From: Myotis daubentonii
Taxonomy: Eukaryota; Chordata; Mammalia; Chiroptera; Vespertilionidae
Assembly: GCF_963259705.1 (NCBI RefSeq)
Contig: NC_081851.1
Location: forward strand, 16,342,145-16,406,144
Length of the DNA: 64,000 bases
Reading direction: 5' to 3'
Shown: one piece after another, positions 11,242 through 21,013 of the stretch
Numbering within the stretch: position 1 is the stretch's first letter
Layout of the letters: each line of letters starts with the position of its first letter
Program-made: the position numbers and the translations under genes
The notes under the pieces: generated by a model
What the model was told of the DNA's origin: nothing
Databases searched by the model: none
Seen by the model: the letters and a program-made list of their open reading frames with translations, nothing else

Positions 11242-11712
11242 CACTCACAACTTAGAACACAGAATTCAGAAGACAGAAAGACACAGGGCTTGGAAGACAG
11301 GACCAAGAGAGACAGAGCCTAGGCACAGAACCTACACAGAACGTTCTCTAGGGACAGAAGAACTTCGCTGGCGAGAGCATGCCGGAGGATCCTGGAGAGG
11401 GACTGGCCTGGGAGCCTGGAGGTGGAGCCTGGCGAGAGAGCATGGCAGGGGATCCTGGACTGAACCTGACTGCGGAGATTGGCAGGAGAGCCTGACTAGA
11501 ACCTGGTGACTGGACCTGCCTGGAGAACCTAGCGAGGGAACATGGCTACAGAACCTTGCTGGAGATCCGAAGCAGAACCTCTCTGGAGATCCGGGCTAGA
11601 GATCCTGGCTAGGCTGCTGATCAACTGAACACTGTCTCCGTGTCCTTCCTTCTTCTCCGACTCCGTCTATGCCTTTGGGAACCCCTGGATCTGCTGGGGC
11701 TGGACCCCGGCA
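11242..11712 (+). mobile_element. R-U5 of class II ERV, 5' end of retroposed transcript
   Basis: The match to the downstream LTR starts abruptly at 11242, corresponding to 12807, which is 28 bases after the start of that LTR's TATA box. U3 is therefore absent and R-U5 is present, as in a viral RNA rather than a provirus. R contains several imperfect repeats built around GAGAGCATGG and GATCCTGG. The segment ends with CA at 11712. Confidence 0.8.
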
Positions 11713-11714
11713 TC

Positions 11715-11732
11715 TGGCGCCCGAACAGGGAC
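11715..11732 (+). other. Primer-binding site, tRNA-Lys3 type
   Basis: TGGCGCCCGAACAGGGAC follows the U5 end after two bases. It is the standard complement to the tRNA-Lys3 3' end used by many betaretrovirus- and lentivirus-like elements. Confidence 0.9.
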
Positions 11733-12442
11733 CCCTAGGTAAGCGCCCCGCACTCGGGACGGATAGGACTCCACCGTAGGAAGAGGGTGGATAGTCTTTG
11801 CCGACTCCATCCACACCTTTGGGAACCCCTGGAAAAGGATTCCCCTAGGTAAGGCCCCCACCCCCCATTGAAAACCCCCACACTCATGACGGATAGGACT
11901 CCACCAGGGTGCTACAGACCCCCCTATAGAGGATAAGTAGGGTAAGAAGGTGGATAGTACAGAACTTAGATTGAGAAGATGTGCCTTACTGAGTCCAAAG
12001 AAAGAAGACTCTGTATTGATTCTTAGATTGAGAAGATGTGCCATACTGAGTCCAAAGAAAGAAGACTCTGTATTGATCTTTAGATTAAGAAGATGTGCCA
12101 TACTGAGTCTAAAGAAAAAAGACTCTGTATTGATCTTTTAACATATGTGCTTGCTAGCAGAGGAATTAAGGTTACTCCCAGTCAGACAGAACGTTTTATA
12201 CAAGAAGTATGTCCATGCTTTTCTGAGGAAGGAAAGGTAAATGTAATGGCATGGGAGAAGGTAGGCCCAAGGAGCCTTATCCTTAACCCCACTGCAGCCT
12301 TTCCACCCCGGGAAAGTGCAGGATTGGCAAGCTCTCCCTGGGGTGATAGATCAGGACTCAGGTAATAGCGGAAAGCGCCAATCCTACTCTTAAAATGGAT
12401 ATAAGAGAGCATTTGAGGTTTTTCTTTTTAATGCTTGCTTTT
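11733..12442 (+). mobile_element. Shortened internal region of class II ERV (leader, gag remnant)
   Basis: Only about 710 bases separate primer-binding site and polypurine tract, so the source element was non-autonomous or heavily deleted. It has two splice-donor-like CCCTAGGTAAG sites (about 11733 and 11844). It also has three tandem units of about 56-60 bases at 11960-12138 (each with AGATTGAGAAGATGTGCC). A stretch at about 12138-12270 reads like a class II gag matrix remnant (SRGIKVTPSQTERFIQEVCP). No pol or env is present. Confidence 0.7.
11960..12138 (+). repeat. Three tandem copies of a ~57-bp unit in ERV leader
   Basis: Each unit carries AGATTGAGAAGATGTGCC, a TACTGAGTC core and GACTCTGTATTGAT. 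The units differ at a few positions only. Confidence 0.85.
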
Positions 12443-12464
12443 AAAAAATAAAAAAGGGGGAATT
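12443..12464 (+). other. Polypurine tract
   Basis: AAAAAATAAAAAAGGGGGAA lies directly before the TG that opens the LTR at 12465. Confidence 0.85.
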
Positions 12465-13285
12465 TGCCGGGAGCCGGTCCATCCTTGCTGTTTTAAGGGA
12501 CCTGGCATATATGGCATCCTGTTCTTAATATGTTTGCTCACCTTCTTGGCGCTGTGTTTTAACCAAGGTCACCTCTCCGAGAAAGGTTGAATCCCCAGGT
12601 AGGGATTTCCCCCTGAAGTTAGGGAGGGAATAAAACCCCTCAACTAAGTGCCAGGCGGGTAATTAATCACTTTAATTATGAACAATCATGCTTAAGCTAC
12701 ATAATCTTTTCTCCCTGGAATGGAGATAAGAAACGCCCTAACCTTTGTAATAGAGATTGATAGGATTGAATCAACTGGTATAAATACAGTTGTAACAAGA
12801 CAGAGACACTCACAACTTAGAACACAGAATTCAGAAGACAGAAAGACACAGGGCTTGGAAGACAGGACCAAGAGAGACAGAGCCTAGGCACAGAACCTAC
12901 ACAGAACGTTCTCTAGGGACAGAAGAACTTCGCTGGCGAGAGCATGCCGGAGGATCCTGGAGAGGGACTGGCCTGGGAGCCTGGAGGTGGAGCCTGGCGA
13001 GAGAGCATGGCAGGGGATCCTGGACTGAACCTGACTGCGGAGATTGGCAGGAGAGCCTGACTAGAACCTGGTGACTGGACCTGCCTGGAGAACCTAGCGA
13101 GGGAACATGGCCACTGAACCTGACTGGAGAACCTGAGCAGAACCTCTCTGGAGATCGAGACCAGAACTTGGCTGGAGATCCTGGCTAGGCTGCTGATCAA
13201 CTGAACGCTGTCTCCGTGTCATTCCTTCTTCGCCGACTCCGTCTACGCCTTTGGGAACCCCTGGACCTGCTGGGGCTGGACCGCA
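12465..13285 (+). mobile_element. Full class II ERV LTR (3' LTR of the retroposed unit)
   Basis: This 821-base LTR runs TGCCGGGAGC to GGACCGCA. It has a TATA box at 12779-12786 and the same repeated R segment as 11242-11712. It is followed by ordinary flanking DNA rather than a direct target duplication. It shares U3 with the inverted LTR at 10617-11147, giving inverted LTR copies about 1.3 kb apart. Confidence 0.85.
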
Positions 13286-14220
13286 GCAAGAAAGCAGAAG
13301 CAGTAAATGATCATATTCAGAGTAGAAAGTTAAGGACAATATTTCTAGAAATGGAGAAAGTTTAGGTAATTTTTCTTAACAGACACGAGAAGAAGGATCA
13401 GAAAACTCTCTCAGAGGGAACTGTGAACAAGGTGTAATTGAAACAGGCAAACACAGATGGGGTGTGGGGAGGAGAAAAGAAGGGTTTTCTAAGCAGAGGG
13501 AACTGTGGACAGAAGCAGAATGTTTGGAAAGTGTGAGGGATCCGCAAAACCTATAAACAGGAGGAAATGAAGGTGGGAGCAGATGGTAGAAGGTCTTGAA
13601 ATTCCAAGAGAGGATTTGCATTTTATTCTGTGAGCAAAGCTGGGTTTTATGTGGCTAATTAAGGCTGCAGATAGTAGGGAATGGTGTGAGTGATGTTAGC
13701 CTGAAGGAGCGAGGAGATTGGAGTCAGAAAGATGGGTAAGACAATGTCATCACAGTTTAGGTTAGGTGTAATTTTGATCTAAGCTAGGTTAGTGGCAGTG
13801 GCAGTAGATTCCAAAAGGCAGGTCAAATGCTTGAATAAGTATGTGGGTTAGGAAGGGCCTGATAAGAAGGAAAGAAGAGTTAAAAAAACAACTGTGAGAA
13901 TCAAGGATACAGAGAATGGACTGGCAGCTGTCAGAGGGGAGGGGATTGGGGGCTGGGTGAGAAGGGTGAAGGGATTGAACAAAGAAAAAAAGACTCATAG
14001 ACACAGACAACAGTATGGTGGTTGCCAGAGAAAATGGGGAGTGGGGGTGGTAAAAGAAGGTAAAGGGGATAAATGGTGATAGAAGGAGACTTGATTTGGA
14101 GTGGTAAATGCACGATGCAATATACAGAGAATGTATTGTAGAATTGTATACCTGAAACCTGTATAATTTTACTAACCAATGTCACCACAATAAACTCAAT
14201 TTAAAAAAGTAAAAAAAAAA
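13286..14220 (+). other. Read-through flank and L1-type 3' end with poly(A)
   Basis: The first 600 bases are unassigned. From about 13990 the sequence resembles an old mammalian L1 3' UTR (ATGGTGGTTGCCAGAG, TATACCTGAAACCTGTATAA) with AATAAA at 14189 and an A-tract at 14202-14222. The tract abuts the right target duplication, so this A-tract is the tail of the retroposed transcript. Confidence 0.65.
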
Positions 14221-14237
14221 AATCTTTTCCAAGTCAC
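14221..14237. repeat. 17-bp target-site duplication, right copy
   Basis: This is an exact repeat of 11224-11240, placed immediately after the poly(A) tract. Confidence 0.85.
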
Positions 14238-14490
14238 ACACCTGAAGAAAGGGGGCCATTGCATTTCTAAAAGACACTGGAGGAAACATTCTTAGAAACA
14301 CTGCCCAGTGAAATGTATCTCACCCCCTAGATCAAAGGTAACCATACACATTCTACCATCCACTGGCTTCAACCTTATTTTCCTTAACCCAATCTCATAA
14401 AAATCAGTTTAAGTCTGACCTAGAACTTAGACAGCCCAATCATTAATCACACATAGTTTATCTATTTTTAACCACAAGTACCCTATAAGG
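14238..14490 (-). mobile_element. 3' internal sequence of the inverted class II ERV (distal part)
   Basis: This is the continuation of the sequence interrupted at 11224. On the minus strand it leads toward the polypurine tract at 11165. No intact frame is visible. Its assignment rests on position. Confidence 0.45.
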
Positions 14491-14648
14491 CAGTGATGGC
14501 GAACCTTTTGAGCTCGGATTGTCAAAATTTTGAAAAACCCTAACTTATCTCTGGTGCTGTGTCACATATAGAAATATTCTTTTTTTTAATATTTGCAACC
14601 ATAGTAAAAAAATATATTTTTGATATTAATTTTATATATTTAAATGCC
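14491..14648 (+). mobile_element. hAT transposon end fragment
   Basis: It opens with CAGTGATGGCGAACCTTTTG, a typical hAT terminal inverted repeat, and has the AT-rich body of that family. The opposite end is not present because an L1 5' region begins near 14650. Confidence 0.65.
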
Positions 14649-14649
14649 A

Positions 14650-15205
14650 GAATCGCTGCATGTGCCTCCGAGAGAAAGCTGCCCTCGAGTTCCAACCGAT
14701 GCCAGACAGTCCTGTTTCTCCCTTATGAGTCTGGGTCCCCAGAGACTCGCCCAGAATTGGAGCTCAGACCCTGAGACTCCCTCCCGATTGAAAAAGACAA
14801 TTGTGACCTCAGCCGACAGCCCTCTCCGCATGCACCTCCTCACCTTTGTATTTTACTTCTGCACCACACCTCCTCTGAGTCTCAATCCAAGTAACAGCAG
14901 CCTCCTGATCACCACACCCTCTGTTTGAGGAACAGCAGCTGTACGTGAAGCCTCCCCTGACCAGCCAGAGGAGCCACCACAGAGGTGAGAACAGCACCCA
15001 CCACAGGAGCCCCTGCCAACTGAGGAGCAGCTGCTACAACAACCGCCAGAGGAGCAACTACAGCCCGATGGGCCACTGCCACCAAATGAGCAGCCCCAGA
15101 ACGACTCAACATCTACATATGCCCGTGAGATCAAACATGGGTAGACAAAGAAACCCCCAAAGGAAAGAAAAGGAGGTCTCACCAGAAAAGCAGAAAAGAG
15201 AAACA
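14650..15205 (+). mobile_element. L1 5' UTR and first codons of ORF1
   Basis: This matches the 5' region of the inverted L1 at 27840-28150: the AGCAGCTGCTACAAC-type segment, then an ATG at 15137 starting MGRQRNPQRKEKEVSPEK. It stops after about 25 ORF1 codons, so this is a 3'-truncated or rearranged L1. Confidence 0.8.
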
Positions 15206-15816
15206 TTTTCCAAGAAGCCAAATTCACTCTTTTCTTCAAAAATTTTTACTGAACTATGGCAGTTGGCTAGTGTCACAAAATTGCTGTGTGGCACACAACA
15301 CTGCACATTTATTTCTCAGGTGCCTGAAGGCTTCGGCTAAGTTGGCCAACATGTGATCTTGACTGGGCTTACTCATATGCCTGGGGATTAGGCTTGGAGG
15401 CAGCTGGTTTAGGCTGGGCTGGCTGGGTGACTAGGCTCTGCTCTGGGTGACCCTCCTCCTCCTCCTCCTCCTCCTCCTCCTCCTCCTCCTCCTCCTCCTC
15501 CTCCTCCTCCTCCTCCTCCTCCTCCTCCTTCTCCTCCTCCTCCTCCTCCCGGGACAGTTGGCTAGCTGGACCCATCCTCTTTGTGATGGCGGAAGCACAA
15601 CAGAGCAAGCCCAGATTTTCAAGCCTCCTTTTGCATCACATCCATTATTATGCCATCGGCTAAAACAAATCAGATGGCCACACTCAGAATCTAGGGGTTG
15701 GAAGGTATACTCTGCTTCCTTTTGGGAGGAACAGCAAAGTCACACGGCAAAAGACACAGGCACGGAGAGGGCTGGAGACTCGTGGATCTGTTTGTTGAAA
15801 CTCTTTAGCCTCACGA
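15206..15816 (-). pseudogene. Possible retrocopy of an unidentified acidic-protein mRNA
   Basis: The minus strand has a short open frame (15608 to 15369) with a poly-Glu run encoded by the CCT repeat. It then reads HPEQSLVTQPAQPKPAAS, a stop and an AATAAA at about 15309-15314. This looks like the 3' end of an mRNA, but I do not recognise the protein, and the frame may be a by-product of the microsatellite. Confidence 0.3.
15452..15549. repeat. (CCT)n microsatellite, ~32 units
   Basis: This is a nearly perfect CCT run with a single TTC interruption near 15529. On the minus strand it is GAG/AGG, a long polypurine strand. Confidence 0.95.
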
Positions 15817-15819
15817 GTT

Positions 15820-16045
15820 GGGCTGGTGTTGCTCAGCGGTTGAGCATCAAGCCAGGAACCAAGAGGTTGCCTGTTCCACTGCCCACCCGGTCAGGGCACC
15901 TGTCTGGGTTCTGAAGATCCGCAGTAGGGGGCATGCAAGAGGCGGTCAGCCGAGAGAGGATATTCCTCTCTTTCCCATGTTTCTATCTCTCTATCCCTCT
16001 CCCTCCCTCTCTCTCTAAAAATCAGTAAAAACACATTCAGAGAAA
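15820..16045 (+). repeat. Ves SINE
   Basis: A tRNA-like head (GTGTTGCTCAGCGGTTGAGC) is followed by a CT-rich body ending CTCTCTCTAAAAATCAGTAAA. Confidence 0.85.
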
Positions 16046-16652
16046 AAACAACCCCAAAACGATTTAGCCTTCTCATCACGGCAGCCTGTCTTACAATGCT
16101 GAAAATTCAGTAGGGCCTGGCCTTTTAAGGATTACATATAGGAGCAGTCTCAAAGCCTTAAAATGCAAATTGTAACACCCAATTTCTATCATTACATTTA
16201 GAAAAATAATTAATAGTTTGGGAATCATAATTTTACAGATTCTACAGGTTAGGTTCAGTGCACTGCACTGACTCATATACGTCCATTCCTTAGATGAAGA
16301 CTCATCTCTGTGCCTTGGACCAACATCTCTTCCCTTTACACCTTGAGCATTAGCCCAGAAAACTCAGGTTATTCTTGGGAATGGCGGGAAGCAGTTTTAA
16401 AGTCGTAGCACAGAGCTACATGCAGGTCATAGGAAGGATTCATTCTGAGTAATAAATAAATGTATTTATTGTAATTATGCCTATAAACCTTGATCTTTCG
16501 GGTGTGGGAAGTTATTATGTGGCAAGGTTTTAGGGGATTTGAGAGGGATATGACAGGATTTAATTTCTTAAGTAACAATTGCTTTGTCACAATTATTTTT
16601 TTTTCCAAATGGCTAATTCTAGGAAAATTTTCAAATTCTATCTTTATTCCAT
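16046..16652. other. Unassigned AT-rich sequence
   Basis: I see no gene or classifiable repeat. Composition is intergenic. Confidence 0.3.
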
Positions 16653-16902
16653 TTTTTTTTTTTTTTTGGTTAATCCTCACTGAGGATATTTTTCCATTGA
16701 CTTTTAGAAAGAGTGGAAGAGAGAGGAAAATACACAGAGAAACATCGGTGTGTGAGAACACATCGATTGTTTGCCTTCTGCAGGGGCGGTGACCAGGTCT
16801 GGGCCTGCAACCAAGGTACACGCCCTTGACCGGAATCAAGCTCCGTACGCTTTGGTCTGAAGGCTGATGCTCTATCCCCTGAACCAAACCGGCTAGAGCC
16901 CA
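16653..16902 (-). repeat. Ves SINE
   Basis: On the plus strand it runs from a T-run through TCCTCACTGAGGATATTTTT to AACCAAACCGGCTAGAGC, the inverse of the canonical copy. Confidence 0.88.
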
Positions 16903-16957
16903 TTTTTCTAAAAAATGTAAATCATTTAGGACAATAAAGCACAGTGAAGTGAAGATG

Positions 16958-17245
16958 AGTGCTATGGTGTGAATGCTTGTGACTCCTCTCCCCATCCCCC
17001 AAATTCATAAATTGAAACCCTATTGCCCCAGCTAATGGGATTAGGAGCTGGAGCTATGGGAGGGGGTTAGGTCCTGGGGGTGGAGCCCTCATGATGAGAT
17101 GTGTTCCGTTATAAAGGAGGCCTGAGCGAGCTGCCTGCCACATTCCCCAAGTGAGAATACAAGAAGTCAGAAGTCTGCAATTGGAAGAGGGCTCGCACGG
17201 ACCGACCATACAGACACCATTGTAAGATACGATTTTTGCCTTCAT
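16958..17245 (+). mobile_element. MLT1A-like LTR (ERVL-MaLR)
   Basis: It starts GTGCTATGGTGTGAATG and contains AAATTCATAAATTGAAA, GGTGGAGCCCTCATGATGAG and a TTATAAAGGAGGCC box. These are the hallmarks of the MLT1A group. The 3' part is truncated. Confidence 0.7.
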
Positions 17246-17439
17246 AGTTCATAGTGAGTCCCATGTGGTGGGAACTGTTCTGGTCATGTGCAATAGGACC
17301 ACCTTGTGCCTTGTAATGTTTTAAAAGTAGTTTGATTGGGAGACGTCATTCTCCCGCGACAGTATGGCCCAGAGGTTTGGCGGAGCGGTCCCTCTCTGGT
17401 GTGGCTTTCTAGGACAGTTCCCAGTTTCCGAGGCCTCTG

Positions 17440-18080
17440 ACCTTCGAGCAAAGACAAAATCGGCGAGATGGCGGACCGCTACACCATCCACAGCCAGCTG
17501 GAGCACCTGCAGTCCAAGTACATCGGCACGGGCCACGCGGACACCACCAGTGGGAAAGGCTGGTGAACCAGCACCGCGTCTCCTACTGCTCCTACCTGGG
17601 CCACTTCGACCTCCTCAACTACTTCGCCATTGCGGAGAATGAGAGCAAAGCTCCAGTCCGCTTCAACGTGATGGAGAAGATGCTGCAGCCCTGCGGACCG
17701 CCAGTGGACAAGCCAGAGGAGAACTGCGCTCCTGCTGGTCCGCGCTCTGCCGCAGAGCACCCGTATTACTCCGGTGTGCGACCTCCCCTTGTGCCCTGAC
17801 CCGCGGGGACCGATTCTTCGAGCCTCCGGCATCTCACGGTACAGACATGCTTCCTCCAGGCGCCTCCCCTGATCCTCCTTCGTGTGGACTCTCGGAACAC
17901 AGCGCTGGGGCCCCTGAGAACTGTGACCTTGGCGACCCTAAAGCCAGCGAGCTTCAAGGGAGAGGCACTGGAGTGAGACGGAATAGGGAGGCTCTCTTTT
18001 AGCCAGTTGATCATCCCTGTTGGTTTTTCCATAAGGTTCAGAAAATGTTCAAAAAAATAAAATGTGTTTGATTGTGACTC
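17440..18080 (+). pseudogene. SF3B5: SF3B5 retrocopy with frameshift
   Basis: The ATG at 17468 opens a frame matching SF3B5, the 10-kDa subunit of the U2 snRNP SF3b complex (86 residues): DRYTIHSQLEHLQSKYIGTG. A one-base deletion in the codons after HADTT (near 17550) shifts the frame. The match resumes with VNQHRVSYCSYLGHFDLL and MEKMLQPCGPP to about 17730. The original stop is lost, with the frame running into CAPAGPR. A 3' UTR-like stretch extends to AAAAAAATAAAATGTG near 18050. Because the functional gene is a single exon, absence of introns is not informative. The frameshift is what makes it a pseudogene. Confidence 0.88.
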
Positions 18081-19600
18081 TAGCAATGTATAGAATCTTG
18101 AATTCATTGCTTTCATCAAAAGATGATTTAATTTTAAAGGTAACTTTCAAGGATAATCGTTGGAATTGGCAACTGATGAAAGATTGAAAATGAGTAATGA
18201 AAATATATGATTTGTTTCATTGTAGATAAAAGTTAAAAACGAATATTCGGAGCTTGCGGAAATTACTTTAGATATGCTTCTTCCAAATATTGTATTTCAA
18301 TAGTCCAGATATCACCCACTGATTATAACTTCCTGACACCTGGTATACAGATAATATAATGACATATCCTCTTTTATAACATCTATAAAAATTATTTCCT
18401 TCTTTAATATAAAACATTTAATAAAATAAGTCAAAAATTAAAAGCTCAGATATTCTACATGATGATGAGCAAACCAGTGACCTAATGAAAAATTCTGGCT
18501 CTCGACAGTGACTTGGTCAGAATGCAGAAGTGTCCTGTGTTGAAGTTATTCTGCAGGGACAGACTGTCAGGAAGCAATGCTGGATGGATGAACTAACCCA
18601 CACTACTGAGCACAGCAGGATGGCAGCAAGGAGCCCAGAGTGGCCTCCTGGTACTGCGCAGAGGCTCCACCAGGTGGTGGAGCAGCAGCAAATCTCCTGG
18701 CAGATCTGGCCACAGCCTCCCACATGGATGAGGGGGGCTGCTGCCTCATCCAGGTCCACCAGGGTCCCTCAGGAGGAGGAGCTGTTGGAGGCCTAGCCCA
18801 GCTGGTGTGGAGCCGCCCCAGCTGCCAGACCAAGTGCGTCTGCCTGGCATCCAGGCCACTGTCCGGCAGGCGCTCCTCTCCCGCATGTGGGCAAGATGCA
18901 CTTGCTCATCTGAGGGAGGAGCTGGAGCGGAAGCTGGTGTGGGGCAGCGCTGGGCCAGACCACCTTCCTCAGTGTCACCAAGGTGAGTGCCCTCCAGCTC
19001 ACCTGCCCAGCGCCTCCCGCCTAAAAGCCTAGTCAACCCCCCGCCCCCCCTCCCTGCAACTGAGTGCAGGTTCCAGCCTATCTGGCACCTCGCAGGTGCT
19101 GGGACTTGGAGTGTCCCACTTGGTAGTGGCTGATGTGGGCGGGAAGGGCTCATTCCAAGAGTGAACTTGGGCTTGTCACCTATTTAAAACGCTTGGAGGA
19201 TTGGGGTTTCCCTGGGCCTTGCTCTGTGGGGGCAGCCAAGGAGTCACTTTCCCAAAGAATGGGAGTTGGAGAGCCCCAGGGTCCTGGGAGAAAGCAGGAG
19301 AGTGGAGAGGCTCCATCAAGTCGCCACCTGGGACCAAGAGCCCCAGTGAGAGACCAAGAGCCCCAGTGTGGGCTCCTTCCCTGTGCCCTGTCATTCTGGT
19401 GCAGGTTGCATGTGCTCCCTGACCTGGAGGAGTGGTGGCTGCTGAGCTGACAGGAGGCAGCTGGGAACAGAGTTCCAGCCAGACCCCAGCAGGACCCCCT
19501 GTCTATTAAGCCAGACAGTGAGGGGTCCTGCTTCTCCAGGGCTTGTGTCTCAAGCCAGTGGACAAGACAGATCTGTAGTCCACAGAAAGTTAATGACCTG
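18081..19600. other. Unassigned sequence
   Basis: 18090-18500 is AT-rich. 18510-19030 is richer in GC with several open frames and a donor-like AAGGTGAGTG near 18979, but no domain is recognisable. I cannot support a gene here. Confidence 0.3.
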
Positions 19601-19607
19601 GTCAAAT

Positions 19608-19619
19608 AGGTTGTGTGTG

Positions 19620-19651
<32 letters not shown>

Positions 19652-19660
19652 GGGGGGGGT
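19608..19660. repeat. (GT)n microsatellite
   Basis: An interrupted GT/TG run is followed by a G-run. Confidence 0.9.
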
Positions 19661-19822
19661 GAGCAAGGGAGGGTGGAGAGGCGAGCTGAGGGAAGGGAAT
19701 GAGAAGGGGCAGAGCTTATTCCAGGCCTGGGAATATGTGTCTTGGAGGGTAGTCACCACGTGAGCCCATCTACAACTTGGTGTTTATTCAGCAGTGGCTG
19801 CAGTGCAAGGATGATGATTAAA

Positions 19823-19885
19823 TTGTGGTTGGTTGGTTGGTAGGTTGGGCGGTTGGTTGGGTGGGTGGGAGGTTGGTTGGTTTGG
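19823..19885. repeat. (GGTT)n-rich tract
   Basis: Imperfect GGTT/GGTG repeats give a run of regularly spaced GG doublets. Confidence 0.85.
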
Positions 19886-20734
19886 TCTCAGAAGAAATAA
19901 GAGGTAGAGACAATCGTCAGTCTTTACTTAGAGCCCAGCAGTGGCCTGACTGGGTCTTGGCTGGTAGGGCCTGTCCTTCTCAGCTGAGTTTGGAAGTGTT
20001 CTGAGAGAGATGGCAGCACTTCTCCCACCTGTGAGCTGAGGCTGGCATCCTTGCTGCCTAGCGGCTGGCTGTCCGAGGGGCTTAGTGGCAGGAATAATTC
20101 ACTCACAGCTCCCTTCCTCACTGGACAGAATAGGTGACATGTGGCTCTCAGTCCATGCACTAAGCTAATGTCAGGATGGGGAAGACCCTACATGGAAGTA
20201 TTTCAGCTTCACAAACCATTTGAGTGAGTTAAATAACAACTCCTATGTTTTTTAACTTTTAAGGCAGAAGATACAGCCACATTTTAATTTGATGTTTACA
20301 AGAGTTGATTTTTACCCCCCAAAAATTGACTTCAGCTGACGTTTTCCATACCTGGGAAGTTACTTGTTGAATTTTAATAAAAGTGACATATAGTGCTCAA
20401 CACATCTGTATTTTCTGAGCCTTTTCACACCAATACAAAGAATATGCAATTGATGTTTTAAAAAGATAATGCTAAATTTACTAGTTTGGGTTATAGGACA
20501 GTTACTAAGAAATGTTTAATGGTATCTACCAAAATGTTATAGGATAAGTTTTATAGAGATTGTATATTTTTTAAATGAGTAGTATTATAAAACTGTGTTT
20601 ACATTTTTGTGAAGTTTTGTACCACAAAGATTAAACAAAGGAAAAGTTTATATTTGCTGAGATATTTAGGAAGATTGTAGAAATATGAACCCACAATTAT
20701 TTTTTGAAGCGTTTGTAGAAACCTTATTTAAGAG
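19886..20734. other. Unassigned sequence
   Basis: No gene or repeat is recognised. The second half is AT-rich. Confidence 0.3.
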
Positions 20735-20850
20735 GTCTAATTTTACCCTCATTCTATAGATGTAGCTAGGAGACCCAGAAAGGGTAAGTGAAATCCCTAA
20801 GACCAAAGCTAATTAATAGCAGAGATTAATTGAGAACCCAGGGTAAGGGC
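20735..20850 (-). repeat. MIR SINE fragment
   Basis: TTACCCTCATTCTATAGATG followed by AGGTAAGTG-like and GAGAACCCAGG wording is an inverted, diverged MIR core and tail. Confidence 0.5.
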
Positions 20851-20975
20851 TCCTTCTATTTTTCCCGTCAGCCTCTGTAGACCCAGTTAAAGTTAGAACC
20901 ATAGAGCTGTGACTTAGGAGATGTGAATCCTTTAAAAACCTTTTCTGTATACATATGCTTCTCTTAGGAGTCTTT

Positions 20976-21010
<35 letters not shown>

Positions 21011-21013
21011 TTA

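Noticed and set aside
18530..19032. A possible exon with a donor-like AAGGTGAGTG near 18979
   Set aside because: No recognisable protein similarity, and competing frames on both strands are equally open.
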